Shown here piece by piece: positions 16,064-24,377 of a DNA stretch of 64,000 nucleotides. The position numbers were made by a program, and so were the translations under genes. Origin of the DNA: Thalassovita aquimarina (GTDB lineage: Bacteria > Pseudomonadota > Alphaproteobacteria > Rhodobacterales > Rhodobacteraceae). The notes below the pieces were generated by a model that saw only the letters and a program-made list of their open reading frames with translations, made no database searches and was not told where the DNA came from. The stretch's first letter is position 1, and each line of letters starts with the position of its first letter. The stretch covers positions 1 through 64,000 of the forward strand of contig NZ_JADMKU010000009.1 of the NCBI RefSeq assembly GCF_018219815.1. The letters are read 5' to 3'.

Positions 16064-16873
16064 TTAGTTCAGCACAACGATTTCGCTGACGCCGCCGCGG
16101 TTCACCTTTACGGTGCGCGGCTGTTGTTCCTGTACCGCGACAGGCGGTTCGAAAACCGGTTCGGCCTGGGCGATTTCCTTGACTTCGTTGTCGTCGACCG
16201 AACGCAGCAGCAGCGAGATAGAGCCGCTGGCCTCGGCGGCCACGATGGTTTCGGCATCTTCGGGGGTCAGTTCCAGGGTCGCGGTCTTTCCGATGATCAC
16301 GGTGCTGTCGGCATTGGGTTGCGACCCGGACTGGTCGATGGCCAGAACGCGCACGTTCTGCAGGATGGTTTCGGTCTTCATCGCGTGTTTACAGGCGATG
16401 CCGAAGTTACATTCGGTGGTCAGCAGGATATCGACCCGGTTGTTGGGCAGAATGAAACCGCCCGCAGTTTGAGCCGCGGACACCTCGATCGCGACGGCCC
16501 GCATTCCGCTGGTCAGCAGTGCCGAAAGATAGCCTTCGCGGCTGTCGGACAGGCTTTCCTTGCGGATCGGTTGGCCGGGGCCATAGGTGTGGCGCATGAT
16601 CATGCCGGCATATTGCTTCAGTTCGCCCTTGGTGCCGGTCCTGACGAGGTAGGATTCGGACAGGGCGGTTTCGGGCCACTTGGCCCAGGTCAGGTTTTCG
16701 GTCTTTGTTTCCGTGCCCTCGGTGACCTCACCTGCGGCCACGAGGATTTCGACCAGCGGTGTGGCGCCCTCCGCGTTCGCGCTCGATATACCGGCTGGCG
16801 CGACCGTTTTTACGAGAATGGCGGCCGTACCGCCGCAGACGAGAGCAAACACGATTATTAAGGATCTGAGCAT
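16064..16873 (-). CDS. cpaB: Flp pilus assembly protein CpaB
   Basis: CpaB/RcpC, 269 aa, a periplasmic protein anchored by an N-terminal segment (MLRSLIIVFALVCGGTAAI) that helps gate or stabilise the outer-membrane secretin. A SAF-type domain is visible (EILVAAGEVTEGTE, MRAVAIEVSAAQTAGGFI) followed by NNRVDILLTTEC. In most Tad loci the secretin gene cpaC/rcpA comes next. Here cpaE follows after only 21 bp, so the secretin is absent from this position. Confidence 0.93.
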   Translation of the reverse strand: MLRSLIIVFALVCGGTAAILVKTVAPAGISSANAEGATPLVEILVAAGEVTEGTETKTENLTWAKWPETALSESYLVRTGTKGELKQYAGMIMRHTYGPGQPIRKESLSDSREGYLSALLTSGMRAVAIEVSAAQTAGGFILPNNRVDILLTTECNFGIACKHAMKTETILQNVRVLAIDQSGSQPNADSTVIIGKTATLELTPEDAETIVAAEASGSISLLLRSVDDNEVKEIAQAEPVFEPPVAVQEQQPRTVKVNRGGVSEIVVLN

Positions 16874-16931
16874 CGGACACCCCCAACCTGGGTGAATAAA
16901 AACAACAAGACTGGATGCGTCTGTGAGGCGA

Positions 16932-17423
16932 TCACATCCAGGGTGACTGAGGAATCACGAAAAGCGCGGCAGCAGAGAGAGCGAACCCGTAGGGGATCGT
17001 GATCTGCCGGGATCCGGTTTCGTGACCTCCCGGCGACAGGGGGGACCAGCCGAGCCGGTTGGCCCCCAGCAATGTCATCGTGAAAAGCGCACCGAAAACC
17101 GTCGTCAGGAAGAGGAAATCAAGCGCTTGGGTCGCACCGATCCAGAGCGTACAGACGGCGGCGTATTTGCCATCTCCGGCGCCCGCCCAGCCCAGTGCGT
17201 GGATCGTCAGTCCGACGAACACGACAATCGAACCAGCCAACAGACTTCCCGTGATTTCGGCCTGTGTCCATCCTGACCCCGGCGCCAGAAGCAGAAATCC
17301 GGCAAGCAGGGTCAGGACCAAACCATTTGGGATCGTCTTGCGTTTGAAATCCGAAGTTGCGGCAAGGACCGCAGCGGCGGTGAAACCGGTCATCGACAGC
17401 AGTGACAGTGAGGTTGTCAGCAT
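16932..17423 (-). CDS. cpaA: Prepilin peptidase CpaA/TadV
   Basis: Aspartic prepilin peptidase, 163 aa with about four or five membrane helices. Both catalytic aspartates are seen: one in ATSDFKRKTIPN near residue 24 and the GxGD one in GWAGAGDGKYAAV near residue 83. It would cleave the leader of the Flp pilin encoded just upstream (58 bp) and of the TadE-like pseudopilins downstream. Length fits CpaA/TadV, which lack the methylase domain of PilD. Confidence 0.92.
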   Translation of the reverse strand: MLTTSLSLLSMTGFTAAAVLAATSDFKRKTIPNGLVLTLLAGFLLLAPGSGWTQAEITGSLLAGSIVVFVGLTIHALGWAGAGDGKYAAVCTLWIGATQALDFLFLTTVFGALFTMTLLGANRLGWSPLSPGGHETGSRQITIPYGFALSAAALFVIPQSPWM

Positions 17424-17481
17424 ATCGATGGGGTCCTTTCGCGCCTGGAATTCAAACCGAGCTGGTCACGTCAAGACAGAC

Positions 17482-17646
17482 TTAGCTCAACGTGTTCGAG
17501 ATTGTCGTGAAGGTTGTTTCCAACGAGCCACCGAGCGTGGTCAGGGCGGTGATGACGACGACCGAGATCAGGCCTGCGATCAGGGCGTATTCGATTGCGG
17601 TTGCGCCGGATTCTTCTTTTGCGAATTTGGTCAGGAACTTTTTCAT
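17482..17646 (-). CDS. flp: Flp family type IVb pilin
   Basis: The major pilin, 54 aa. It has a basic leader (MKKFLTKFAKEESG), then ATAIEYALIAGLISVVVI: cleavage after the Gly, Glu at mature position 5 with Tyr beside it (the Glu-Tyr pair of Flp pilins) and a hydrophobic helix. The start at 17646 is chosen because AGGAAAAAG precedes it; the longer frame to 17742 is not pilin-like. It opens the flp-cpaA-cpaB-cpaE transcript and is separated from tadG by a terminator at 17901-17925. Confidence 0.95.
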   Translation of the reverse strand: MKKFLTKFAKEESGATAIEYALIAGLISVVVITALTTLGGSLETTFTTISNTLS

Positions 17647-17900
17647 GGGACTTTTTCCTTTTTGGTTTGTCGGTGTCGCCACCGTGGAAGGCTTCCGCCT
17701 GAGTGAAAGACCGGATCTTGCAACAACGGATGATCGGCCCATGCAAAGAGGATGACTCGTTTTCCGGCGTCCACAAATTCGACCGGATGCCCTAGGACAA
17801 AGTGCTGGTGCTGGTGGAGTGGCCTACATACCAAAGCACTTATGACCACGCGTATGAGGTGGGGCATGCATACGATGGTGGGGAAGGGGCTGACGCCGCC
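17647..17900 (-). other. flp upstream region
   Basis: 254 bp between the tadG terminator and flp, which must hold the flp promoter. I see no close match to a sigma-70 or sigma-54 promoter, and no obvious operator. A weak open frame across it has no pilin or other recognisable feature. Confidence 0.35.
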
Positions 17901-17925
17901 AAAAAAGGCCCGGCCGAAGCCGGGC
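17901..17925 (-). terminator. Terminator after tadG
   Basis: On the minus strand GCCCGGC-TTCG-GCCGGGC (17908-17925) followed by C and TTTTTT (17901-17906). Seven GC pairs, a stable TTCG tetraloop and a T run 58 bp after the tadG stop make this the clearest intrinsic terminator in the window. It divides the pilus locus into two transcripts. Confidence 0.9.
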
Positions 17926-17982
17926 GAGAACGCGAACACGTTCGGGTTTGTTCTTTTGAAACAGTGGCTAAGGGTCGAAGAC

Positions 17983-19296
17983 TTATTCGACCACCGCGAT
18001 CACTTCACTCGACAGAATCTCTTCGGTTCCGGCGTTTTCGCAGGTCACGGCCAGGTCCGATGTGCCGCTCAGTTCGACCGTGTCCGCGACGATCTGGGTG
18101 CAGCCGTTCTGCGCATTGGAATTGCCGTTGAAGGTGACGTTTGATGCCGGCATGTAGATCGCGCCTTGCAGCGTCATGCTCGAGCCGCCGTTGAATTTGT
18201 GTGAAATGTCGCCGGTGCCAGTATAGGTGCCGCTGTTATTGTCCTTCGATTCCCAGAACAGCAATCCGGAGGTCGGTCCGCTTGTCGGAGCGGCCAGGTT
18301 GATATCTGCACCGCCATTGTATTGCACCGTGGCACCATTGGTCAGGAAGAAGGTCACGCCGCCCGAACTGGTGATATTGGCCTGCGAATTGATGCTGAGC
18401 GTACCGCCATCGATGATGTAGAGGCCCGGTTCGAATATGACATCGCCCTTGAGAGACACGCCGTTGCAGAACGTCTTGCTTTTCATCCCGTTGGGATGGT
18501 CGTCCGTGGGCGTGACGGTCGTAGTGTATTGCGGGTGGCCGATATTGCCATTTCTGCACTCCCCCCAGAGCACCGGTTCGGCGCGGTCAGCATAGGGATC
18601 ACGGGATTTCGGTTGCATGACCTTGGGCGCGGGACATCCTGTCAGATGCAAATTGGAAGTGTAAACGACATCACCCACCGCATGGACACATTCGGTCGTC
18701 ATCAAGGAAGCGCTGTTTTCCATCGCGAAGGCGTCCTGGGCCGCGGAATTGGACGTGACGACGCAATTGTTCAGCTTCACATTGGTCGAGCCGCCGACCG
18801 TGATCGCACCCGAGGCGGTGTCTGACAGCGCCAGGATGCAGGTGGGGTTGCCCGCACTGATCAGGCTGACCGAACGGGCGGTCAATTCGACGTTGTCTCC
18901 CATGAAAAATGCAGTGAACCAGCGCGGGCGGGTTTCGGTCAGGATGATTTCGACCGCATCATGGTTGCCGGCATTGGGGCCGGTTCGGGGCGGCGAATAC
19001 ATTTTCAACTCGCCGATATCGTAGGAAAATCCAGATTTTTTCGCGATGGCCATAGCATCGACATACATGAACGAACCGTTGTCGCCCGCGCGCAGGCGCG
19101 ATGCCGCGGCGTGGGAGGTCAGGTCGGAAATGTGCTGAAGCTGTCGCTGTTTCTGGTACCAGTGACCGGTTTCCACGCCCAGGCCCAGCCCCCCTATCAC
19201 GAGTGGGGAAACAAGAGCCGTCATAACAAGAACAGAGCCCGTGTCTTCACGGGCGAACTGGGAAAGGCGCTTTGGCAAAGGCAGTCTTATAGGCAT
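17983..19296 (-). CDS. tadG: TadG-like pilus assembly protein
   Basis: A 437-aa protein with the Tad N-terminal segment (FAREDTGSVLVMTALVSPLV, one helix) and a large exported part. It contains RQLQHISDLTSHAAASRLRAG, the conserved stretch after the helix in TadG-like proteins, where residues normally read as A-DAAAL. The C-terminal half is rich in Ser/Thr/Asn/Gly (GGVTFFLTNGATVQYNGG, IYMPASNVTFNGNSNAQNG) and resembles the beta-rich tail of this group. The 18 bp to tadC implies one transcript cpaF-tadB-tadC-tadG. Confidence 0.82.
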   Translation of the reverse strand: MPIRLPLPKRLSQFAREDTGSVLVMTALVSPLVIGGLGLGVETGHWYQKQRQLQHISDLTSHAAASRLRAGDNGSFMYVDAMAIAKKSGFSYDIGELKMYSPPRTGPNAGNHDAVEIILTETRPRWFTAFFMGDNVELTARSVSLISAGNPTCILALSDTASGAITVGGSTNVKLNNCVVTSNSAAQDAFAMENSASLMTTECVHAVGDVVYTSNLHLTGCPAPKVMQPKSRDPYADRAEPVLWGECRNGNIGHPQYTTTVTPTDDHPNGMKSKTFCNGVSLKGDVIFEPGLYIIDGGTLSINSQANITSSGGVTFFLTNGATVQYNGGADINLAAPTSGPTSGLLFWESKDNNSGTYTGTGDISHKFNGGSSMTLQGAIYMPASNVTFNGNSNAQNGCTQIVADTVELSGTSDLAVTCENAGTEEILSSEVIAVVE

Positions 19297-19313
19297 AGCG
19301 CACCCTTTCTGTT

Positions 19314-20294
19314 TCAGTCGTAGATGATTTGTATGATCGCCGGGGCGATGATGATGACGAAGAGGATCGGCAGGAAGAACAGGATCATCGGCACGGTCAA
19401 TTTCGGCGGCAGCGCGGCGGCTTTCTGTTTCGCCCGTTCCAGTCGCAGGTCTCGGCTTTCCTTGGCGTGCACCCTGAGCGCGCGGCCCAGGTCGGTGCCG
19501 TATTTCTCGGTCTGTTTCAGCGATCCCACAACGTGGCGCACCGGTTCCAGACCGGTCCGTTCGACCAGGTTTTCCAGCGCCTGCGACCGGTCCTGCAGAT
19601 AGGACAGTTCCAGCGCGGTGAGCGAGATTTCCTCGGCCAGTTCGGGCGATTGCATGCCGATTTCCTCCGACAGCCGGATCAACGCGGCGTCGATGCCATA
19701 GCCCGATTCAATGCAGATCAGCAGCAGGTCCAGCGCATCCGGCCACGCCGCCTGAATCGACTGCTGTCGCTTCTGGATGCGGTTGGTGACAATCAGCGGG
19801 GGCAGCAAGACGCCAGCCACGCCACCCCCGCCCCCCAGAAACAGCAAATTGAGCAAGGTCGGCGCCTTGCCCAGAACAACCGTGCCGTAGAATGTCGCCA
19901 GCCCAGCCAGAACGACTGGGGCGAGAAGCCGGATCGCGATGTAAGTCTGAACCGCCGAGGAACCGCGGATCCCGGCCATTTTCAGCCGCTTGGACAGCTG
20001 CGCGGTGTCGCCCGCGGTCTTGTCCATGAACGCCTTGGGAACCAGCCGCTTCAGCAACGACGTGCTGTTCTTGCTGTTCTTGCCTCCCACTGCAGTTGCA
20101 ATGCGCGATTTCTTCTGCGTCATCGCGCGCATGCCGCCATGTTCGATCGCCACCTTGGCCAGCCGGCGCTGCAGGTTTTCCTTCTGCAGCCTGGGCAGGG
20201 TAAGCCCAAGCACCAGAAGGAAGCCCGCAAGCGCCATCAGCGCGGTGGCCAGAAGGACGGGGGAAACATAGTGGAACAGGGACACGGTTGACAC
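19314..20294 (-). CDS. tadC: Tad pilus inner-membrane protein TadC
   Basis: A type II secretion F-domain protein of about 326 aa that forms the inner-membrane platform with TadB. Membrane segments lie near the N terminus, around residue 130 and at the end (MILFFLPILFVIIIAPAIIQ). The core reads WPDALDLLLICIESGYGIDAA and SLTALELSYLQDRSQALENL, TadC-type. The start is a GTG: the frame opens at 20294, but the GTG at 20285, eight bases after TAAGG, may be the true start. It lies one base after the tadB stop codon. Confidence 0.93.
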   Translation of the reverse strand: MSTVSLFHYVSPVLLATALMALAGFLLVLGLTLPRLQKENLQRRLAKVAIEHGGMRAMTQKKSRIATAVGGKNSKNSTSLLKRLVPKAFMDKTAGDTAQLSKRLKMAGIRGSSAVQTYIAIRLLAPVVLAGLATFYGTVVLGKAPTLLNLLFLGGGGGVAGVLLPPLIVTNRIQKRQQSIQAAWPDALDLLLICIESGYGIDAALIRLSEEIGMQSPELAEEISLTALELSYLQDRSQALENLVERTGLEPVRHVVGSLKQTEKYGTDLGRALRVHAKESRDLRLERAKQKAAALPPKLTVPMILFFLPILFVIIIAPAIIQIIYD

Positions 20295-20295
20295 C

Positions 20296-21294
20296 TTACA
20301 CTTTGAAATTGATCATTTTTTTCATCACCATCACACCGGTGAACATCCAGAACGCGCAACCGGCGAGGATCAGATTGCCGACCGTAGTCGAGGTCAGGAT
20401 GGTGATGTAATCGGGGCTGAGATAGAACAGCGCGGCGGCCACCAGCAGCGGCATGGCACCGATCAAACGGCCGGACATTTTCGCTTCGGCGCTCATGGTC
20501 TGGATCTGGGCATCCAGCATCTTGCGGCCGCGCACCACCGAGGACAGGTTGGTCAGGATTTCCGACAGCGACCCGCCGCTGCGCGACTGCACCGCCAGAA
20601 CGATGGCGAAGAAAGAGGTTTCCGGCAGCGGTACCCGCACCGCAAGACGGTGGACGGCCTTTTCCAGCGTGATACCGACCGACTGGTCGTTGATCAGCTG
20701 ATTGAATTCCGACCGTACCGGTTCGCGCGCCTCGTTGGCGATGGTTTTCAGGCATTCGCTGAGCGGCAGCCCGGCGCTGACCCCGCGCACGATGATATCA
20801 AGCGCCGAGGGAAATTCATTGGCGAATTGCTTCAACCGTTTCTTGATGGTGCGTAGCACATAGAAGTAGGGCAGCGCGCCGCCGAGCGGGACAGCAACGA
20901 TAAGCATCAGGAGCGGTTGCTTGCCAAACGACAGCACCAGCCCGCACCAGACCGCCACGATCGTCATGATGGTCACCAGGATGTACTTCGGTTTGCTCCA
21001 GTTCAGCCCGGCCTGGCGCAGCTTGGCGGAAATCGAGGGGCCGCTATCCTTGTCCTTGTTCTTCATTGCCGAGCGGATCTGCCGGCGGCGCAGTTCGGCG
21101 TCGATCGGGTCATTTCCCGAACTCATCCGCCCCGGTTCCTTGCCGGTGACCCGGTTCAGTCGGCGGCGCAGCAGCGATCCACGGCCCTTTTCCGCATTGC
21201 TCTGGAACAGCAATCCGCCGATCAGGATGCTCACCGTCACGAAGATGGCGACGTCGATGGGGTCGATGTGGAGGTTTTGCAGAAGTTCACTCAT
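20296..21294 (-). CDS. tadB: Tad pilus inner-membrane protein TadB
   Basis: The partner platform protein of TadC, 332 aa, with the F domain motif ANEFPSALDIIVRGVSAGLP and SFFAIVLAVQSRSGGSLSEIL. There are N-terminal and C-terminal membrane helices. The start at 21294 overlaps the cpaF stop in ATGA (21291-21294), giving tight coupling to the ATPase that drives the platform. Confidence 0.94.
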   Translation of the reverse strand: MSELLQNLHIDPIDVAIFVTVSILIGGLLFQSNAEKGRGSLLRRRLNRVTGKEPGRMSSGNDPIDAELRRRQIRSAMKNKDKDSGPSISAKLRQAGLNWSKPKYILVTIMTIVAVWCGLVLSFGKQPLLMLIVAVPLGGALPYFYVLRTIKKRLKQFANEFPSALDIIVRGVSAGLPLSECLKTIANEAREPVRSEFNQLINDQSVGITLEKAVHRLAVRVPLPETSFFAIVLAVQSRSGGSLSEILTNLSSVVRGRKMLDAQIQTMSAEAKMSGRLIGAMPLLVAAALFYLSPDYITILTSTTVGNLILAGCAFWMFTGVMVMKKMINFKV

Positions 21295-22790
21295 TCGGCG
21301 GCCCACTCATCGACTTCCGAGGCGCGCAAGGCTTCGGTCAGCTTATCCTCGACATTGTAGTAACGGGCGCGTTCCCACATTTTCGGACGGCTGATCCCGG
21401 TCGACTTGTGCCGCCCGATCAGGTTGCCGTCTTCGTCTTCGCCCTGGATTTCGTAGACCATCAGGTCCTGAGTGGTCAGAACGTCGCCTTCCATGCCCAG
21501 GACTTCGGTGATGTGGGTGATCCGGCGCGATCCGTCCCGCAGGCGTTGTGCCTGCACGATCACATCGACGGAACTTGCGATGATTTCGCGGATCGTGCGC
21601 GGCGGCAGGGCGGACCCGCCCATGGTGATCATCGCCTCGAGGCGCGACAACCCATCGCGAGGCGAGTTGGCGTGCACCGTGCCCATCGATCCGTCGTGGC
21701 CGGTGTTCATCGCCTGCAGCAGGTCAAAGGCTTCTGAGCCACGCACCTCGCCCACGATGATGCGTTCGGGACGCATCCGCAGACAGTTCTTGACCAGGTC
21801 GCGCATGGTGATTTCACCGGTGCCTTCCAGGCTGGGCGGGCGGGTTTCCAGCCGCACCACATGCGGCTGTTGCAGCTGCAGTTCGGCAGCGTCTTCGCAG
21901 GTCACGATCCGTTCGGACGTTTCGATATAGCCGGCGAGGCAGTTCAGCAGCGTCGTCTTGCCCGACCCGGTGCCGCCGGACACCAGAACGTTACAGCGCA
22001 CCCTGCCGATGATCTGCAGGATTTCCGCCCCTTCCGGGGTGATCGACCCGAATTCGACAAGGTTCTGCAAGGTCAGGGAATCCTTGCGGAATTTCCGGAT
22101 GGTGAGCGAAGTGCCATCGACAGCCAGAGGCGGCGCGATGACGTTCACGCGCGATCCGTCGGGCAGGCGCGCGTCACAGATCGGGCTGGATTCGTCGACC
22201 CGGCGACCGACCTGGCTGACGATCCTCTGGCAGACGTTCAAGAGCTGCTGCGCATCGTTGAAGCGGATATTGGTCCGCTGCATCTTGCCGCCGACCTCGA
22301 TGAAGATCGGGTCGGTGCCGTTGACCATGATGTCGGCGATGTCGTCGCGCGCCAGAAGCGGTTCCAGCGGGCCATAGCCGAGGATGTCGTTGGTGATGTC
22401 GGAAATCAGCAACTGCTGTTCTTCTTCCGAAATCACTTCCTTCTTCACGGCCAGGATGTCGGTGACGTAATTCGCGATCTCGGTCCGTTCGGAATCCGCG
22501 TCCATCTTGGCCAGCTGGCTGATGTCGAGCATCGACATCAGCGTTTCCATGATCGACCGTTTCAGATCGAAATAGGCGCTGTCGCCTTCTTCCATTGCGT
22601 ATTTCCGGTTCGCCTCCGACACGGCGGGCTTAGGGGCCGGCTTCGATTTTGCCGGGGCGGGCTTGGCGGCCTTGCGGACCGGGGCAGGGGTTTTATCGAC
22701 GGGATCTTCCTTCGGGGCCTCGGTGGTGGCCGTAGCCAGTTTCGCGACCTTTGGGGCAGTGTTGATGGGACCGGTTCTTTTGCCGAACAT
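21291..22790 (-). CDS. cpaF: Flp pilus assembly ATPase CpaF/TadA
   Basis: The secretion ATPase that powers pilus assembly, 499 aa. An Ala/Lys/Pro-rich N-terminal tail (residues 10-75) is followed by the helical N domain and the ATPase core: Walker [16 protein letters not shown] near residues 267-280, Walker B and Asp box [13 protein letters not shown], and [17 protein letters not shown] (His box). The start at 22790 ([13 protein letters not shown]) is chosen over a 23-codon extension. It is the first gene of the left-going unit; 332 bp separate it from the divergent regulator gene. Confidence 0.95.
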   Translation of the reverse strand: MFGKRTGPINTAPKVAKLATATTEAPKEDPVDKTPAPVRKAAKPAPAKSKPAPKPAVSEANRKYAMEEGDSAYFDLKRSIMETLMSMLDISQLAKMDADSERTEIANYVTDILAVKKEVISEEEQQLLISDITNDILGYGPLEPLLARDDIADIMVNGTDPIFIEVGGKMQRTNIRFNDAQQLLNVCQRIVSQVGRRVDESSPICDARLPDGSRVNVIAPPLAVDGTSLTIRKFRKDSLTLQNLVEFGSITPEGAEILQIIGRVRCNVLVSGGTGSGKTTLLNCLAGYIETSERIVTCEDAAELQLQQPHVVRLETRPPSLEGTGEITMRDLVKNCLRMRPERIIVGEVRGSEAFDLLQAMNTGHDGSMGTVHANSPRDGLSRLEAMITMGGSALPPRTIREIIASSVDVIVQAQRLRDGSRRITHITEVLGMEGDVLTTQDLMVYEIQGEDEDGNLIGRHKSTGISRPKMWERARYYNVEDKLTEALRASEVDEWAAE

Positions 22791-23122
22791 GGGGGGCCTC
22801 TGAAACAATGGACGATTTACGCGCAGCTTGGCTGCACACACGCGCAGCGCGACCTGCAATCAGTATTCCGGGCCGTGATCACCCCAACAATTCAGCCGAG
22901 TGGCCTAGTTTTTAGCGGCAAGTTCGTCTGGCCAAACCCCACAAAGTATGTAGGCCGAAAACTTTTGAACCCGGCCTTTAGCTTTATGCGCGGCGAAGTT
23001 GTCCCCCCCGTTGAGGTTACTATGGATTCAGGGAATCGCGAGGGATCGAAATGGATCGCGGCGGCACGAAAGAGACCTGTCTTGTCGTGTGGCCGGGGCA
23101 GAAAAGTAGATGGATTGTTGGC
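22791..23122. promoter_or_regulatory. Divergent promoter region, cpaF and response regulator
   Basis: 332 bp without a gene. It must contain promoters in both directions. It is AT-richer in the middle (around 22900-22990), but I find no promoter match or palindrome that I would defend. A short CCGG/GGCC-rich stretch and a run of seven C near 23010 are the only visible features. Confidence 0.4.
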
Positions 23123-24361
23123 ATGAGTGAAAGCACCCTTGTTTTGAATTCGACCGATGCGAAAATCGGGGGTGTGGCGCTGCCCCCGGTAGAAAAGGAC
23201 CTGCGGGTCCTGGTCCTGTCCTCACCGGATGCAACGACGTTGAGTGTTGACCCGGAAGGGCAGGTCTCGCTGCATGTCGTGGCGGGCTGGGAAGCTCTTC
23301 AGACAGCGTTGAGGCGGTACGACTATGACCTGCTGGCGATCGAAGTCGGTCCAGGTGCGACGGGTTTCGAAAGCGAAAAGTTCGCTTTGATCCGCAAGGA
23401 CTATCCCGGGTTGCATGTCGCCCTGTTCGGGGCGTCCATCGAGGTTGCGATGGCGCGCACCGCGCTCAGGGCCGGGGTGACCGGTGTCTTTCAGACCGGT
23501 GGCGGTGTGATGGACACGGCCCTGCATCTTGTCGCCCAGGGCAAGGTTTTCATCGACGGCGCGCTGGCCAATCAGCTTATTGGCGAAAGCGACCAGACCG
23601 ACGAAAACGACCATCCGCTGATTTCCCTGTCCGATACTGTCGCCTTGGTGGCCGATGACGACGAATATTTCCGCATGGCGGTGGTGACCATCCTGCGGAA
23701 TGAATTCAACTTTTCCGAGGTGCTGGAAGCCAGCAGCCTCGATCAGGCCAAGCGGTTGATGGACGATCATAAGCAGATCGACCTGGCGCTGTTCGACCTG
23801 TCGATGCCGGGCATGTTCGGGGCCTCGTCGCTGCAGGGGTTGCGGCTGGAGCACCCGCAGGTACAGAAAATGGCTGTGGTGTCGGCATCGCGCAATCGCA
23901 ACGACGTGCTGGAATCGCTTGCCTCGGGCACCTATGGATATGTCGAGAAATCGGAAGGCGTCAGAGAGCTGAAACACGCGCTGACCCAGATCATGATGGG
24001 GCGGGTCTATGCGCCGGCGCTGCTGCATGAACCGCCCGAAACCCCGAGCAAGCCTGTCCTGTTCGCGGTCGAGGGCAGCACCCGGTTTGAAAAGCCCCGC
24101 AATCCCGAACAGGTGGCCGAAGCCTCGCGCTATGTACCCGAAACCGCCTCCGAGGACATCGACCTGGATGCGATCCCGGAACTTTCGCCGCGCCAGCGCA
24201 AGGTGCTGGAACTTCTGGTTCAGGGCATGTCGAACAAGGAAATCGCCCGGGAACTGGATCTGGGGATCGGTACGGTGAAAGTGCACATAACCGCGCTGTT
24301 TTCGAAGCTGGGCGTTTCGAACCGGACCTCCGCGGTCGCTGTCGGAGCCCGTTTGTTGTAA
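23123..24361 (+). CDS. LuxR-type response regulator with two receiver-like domains
   Basis: A 412-aa transcription regulator. Residues 25-150 form a degenerate receiver-like domain (LRVLVLSSPDATTL, YDLLAIEVGPGATG) without the acidic pair. Residues 170-295 are a complete receiver: VALVADDDEYFRMAVV (acidic pocket near 177-179), LALFDLSMPG (phospho-acceptor Asp near 225) and GYVEKSEG (Lys). The C terminus (from about residue 353) is a LuxR helix-turn-helix: LSPRQRKVLELLVQGMSNKE and KEIARELDLGIGTVKVHI. It lies 16 bp before a hybrid kinase gene, its likely partner, and is divergent from the pilus genes, which it may control. Target genes are inferred. Confidence 0.88.
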   Translation: MSESTLVLNSTDAKIGGVALPPVEKDLRVLVLSSPDATTLSVDPEGQVSLHVVAGWEALQTALRRYDYDLLAIEVGPGATGFESEKFALIRKDYPGLHVALFGASIEVAMARTALRAGVTGVFQTGGGVMDTALHLVAQGKVFIDGALANQLIGESDQTDENDHPLISLSDTVALVADDDEYFRMAVVTILRNEFNFSEVLEASSLDQAKRLMDDHKQIDLALFDLSMPGMFGASSLQGLRLEHPQVQKMAVVSASRNRNDVLESLASGTYGYVEKSEGVRELKHALTQIMMGRVYAPALLHEPPETPSKPVLFAVEGSTRFEKPRNPEQVAEASRYVPETASEDIDLDAIPELSPRQRKVLELLVQGMSNKEIARELDLGIGTVKVHITALFSKLGVSNRTSAVAVGARLL

Positions 24362-24377
24362 CGCAGAGGTATCCCTG

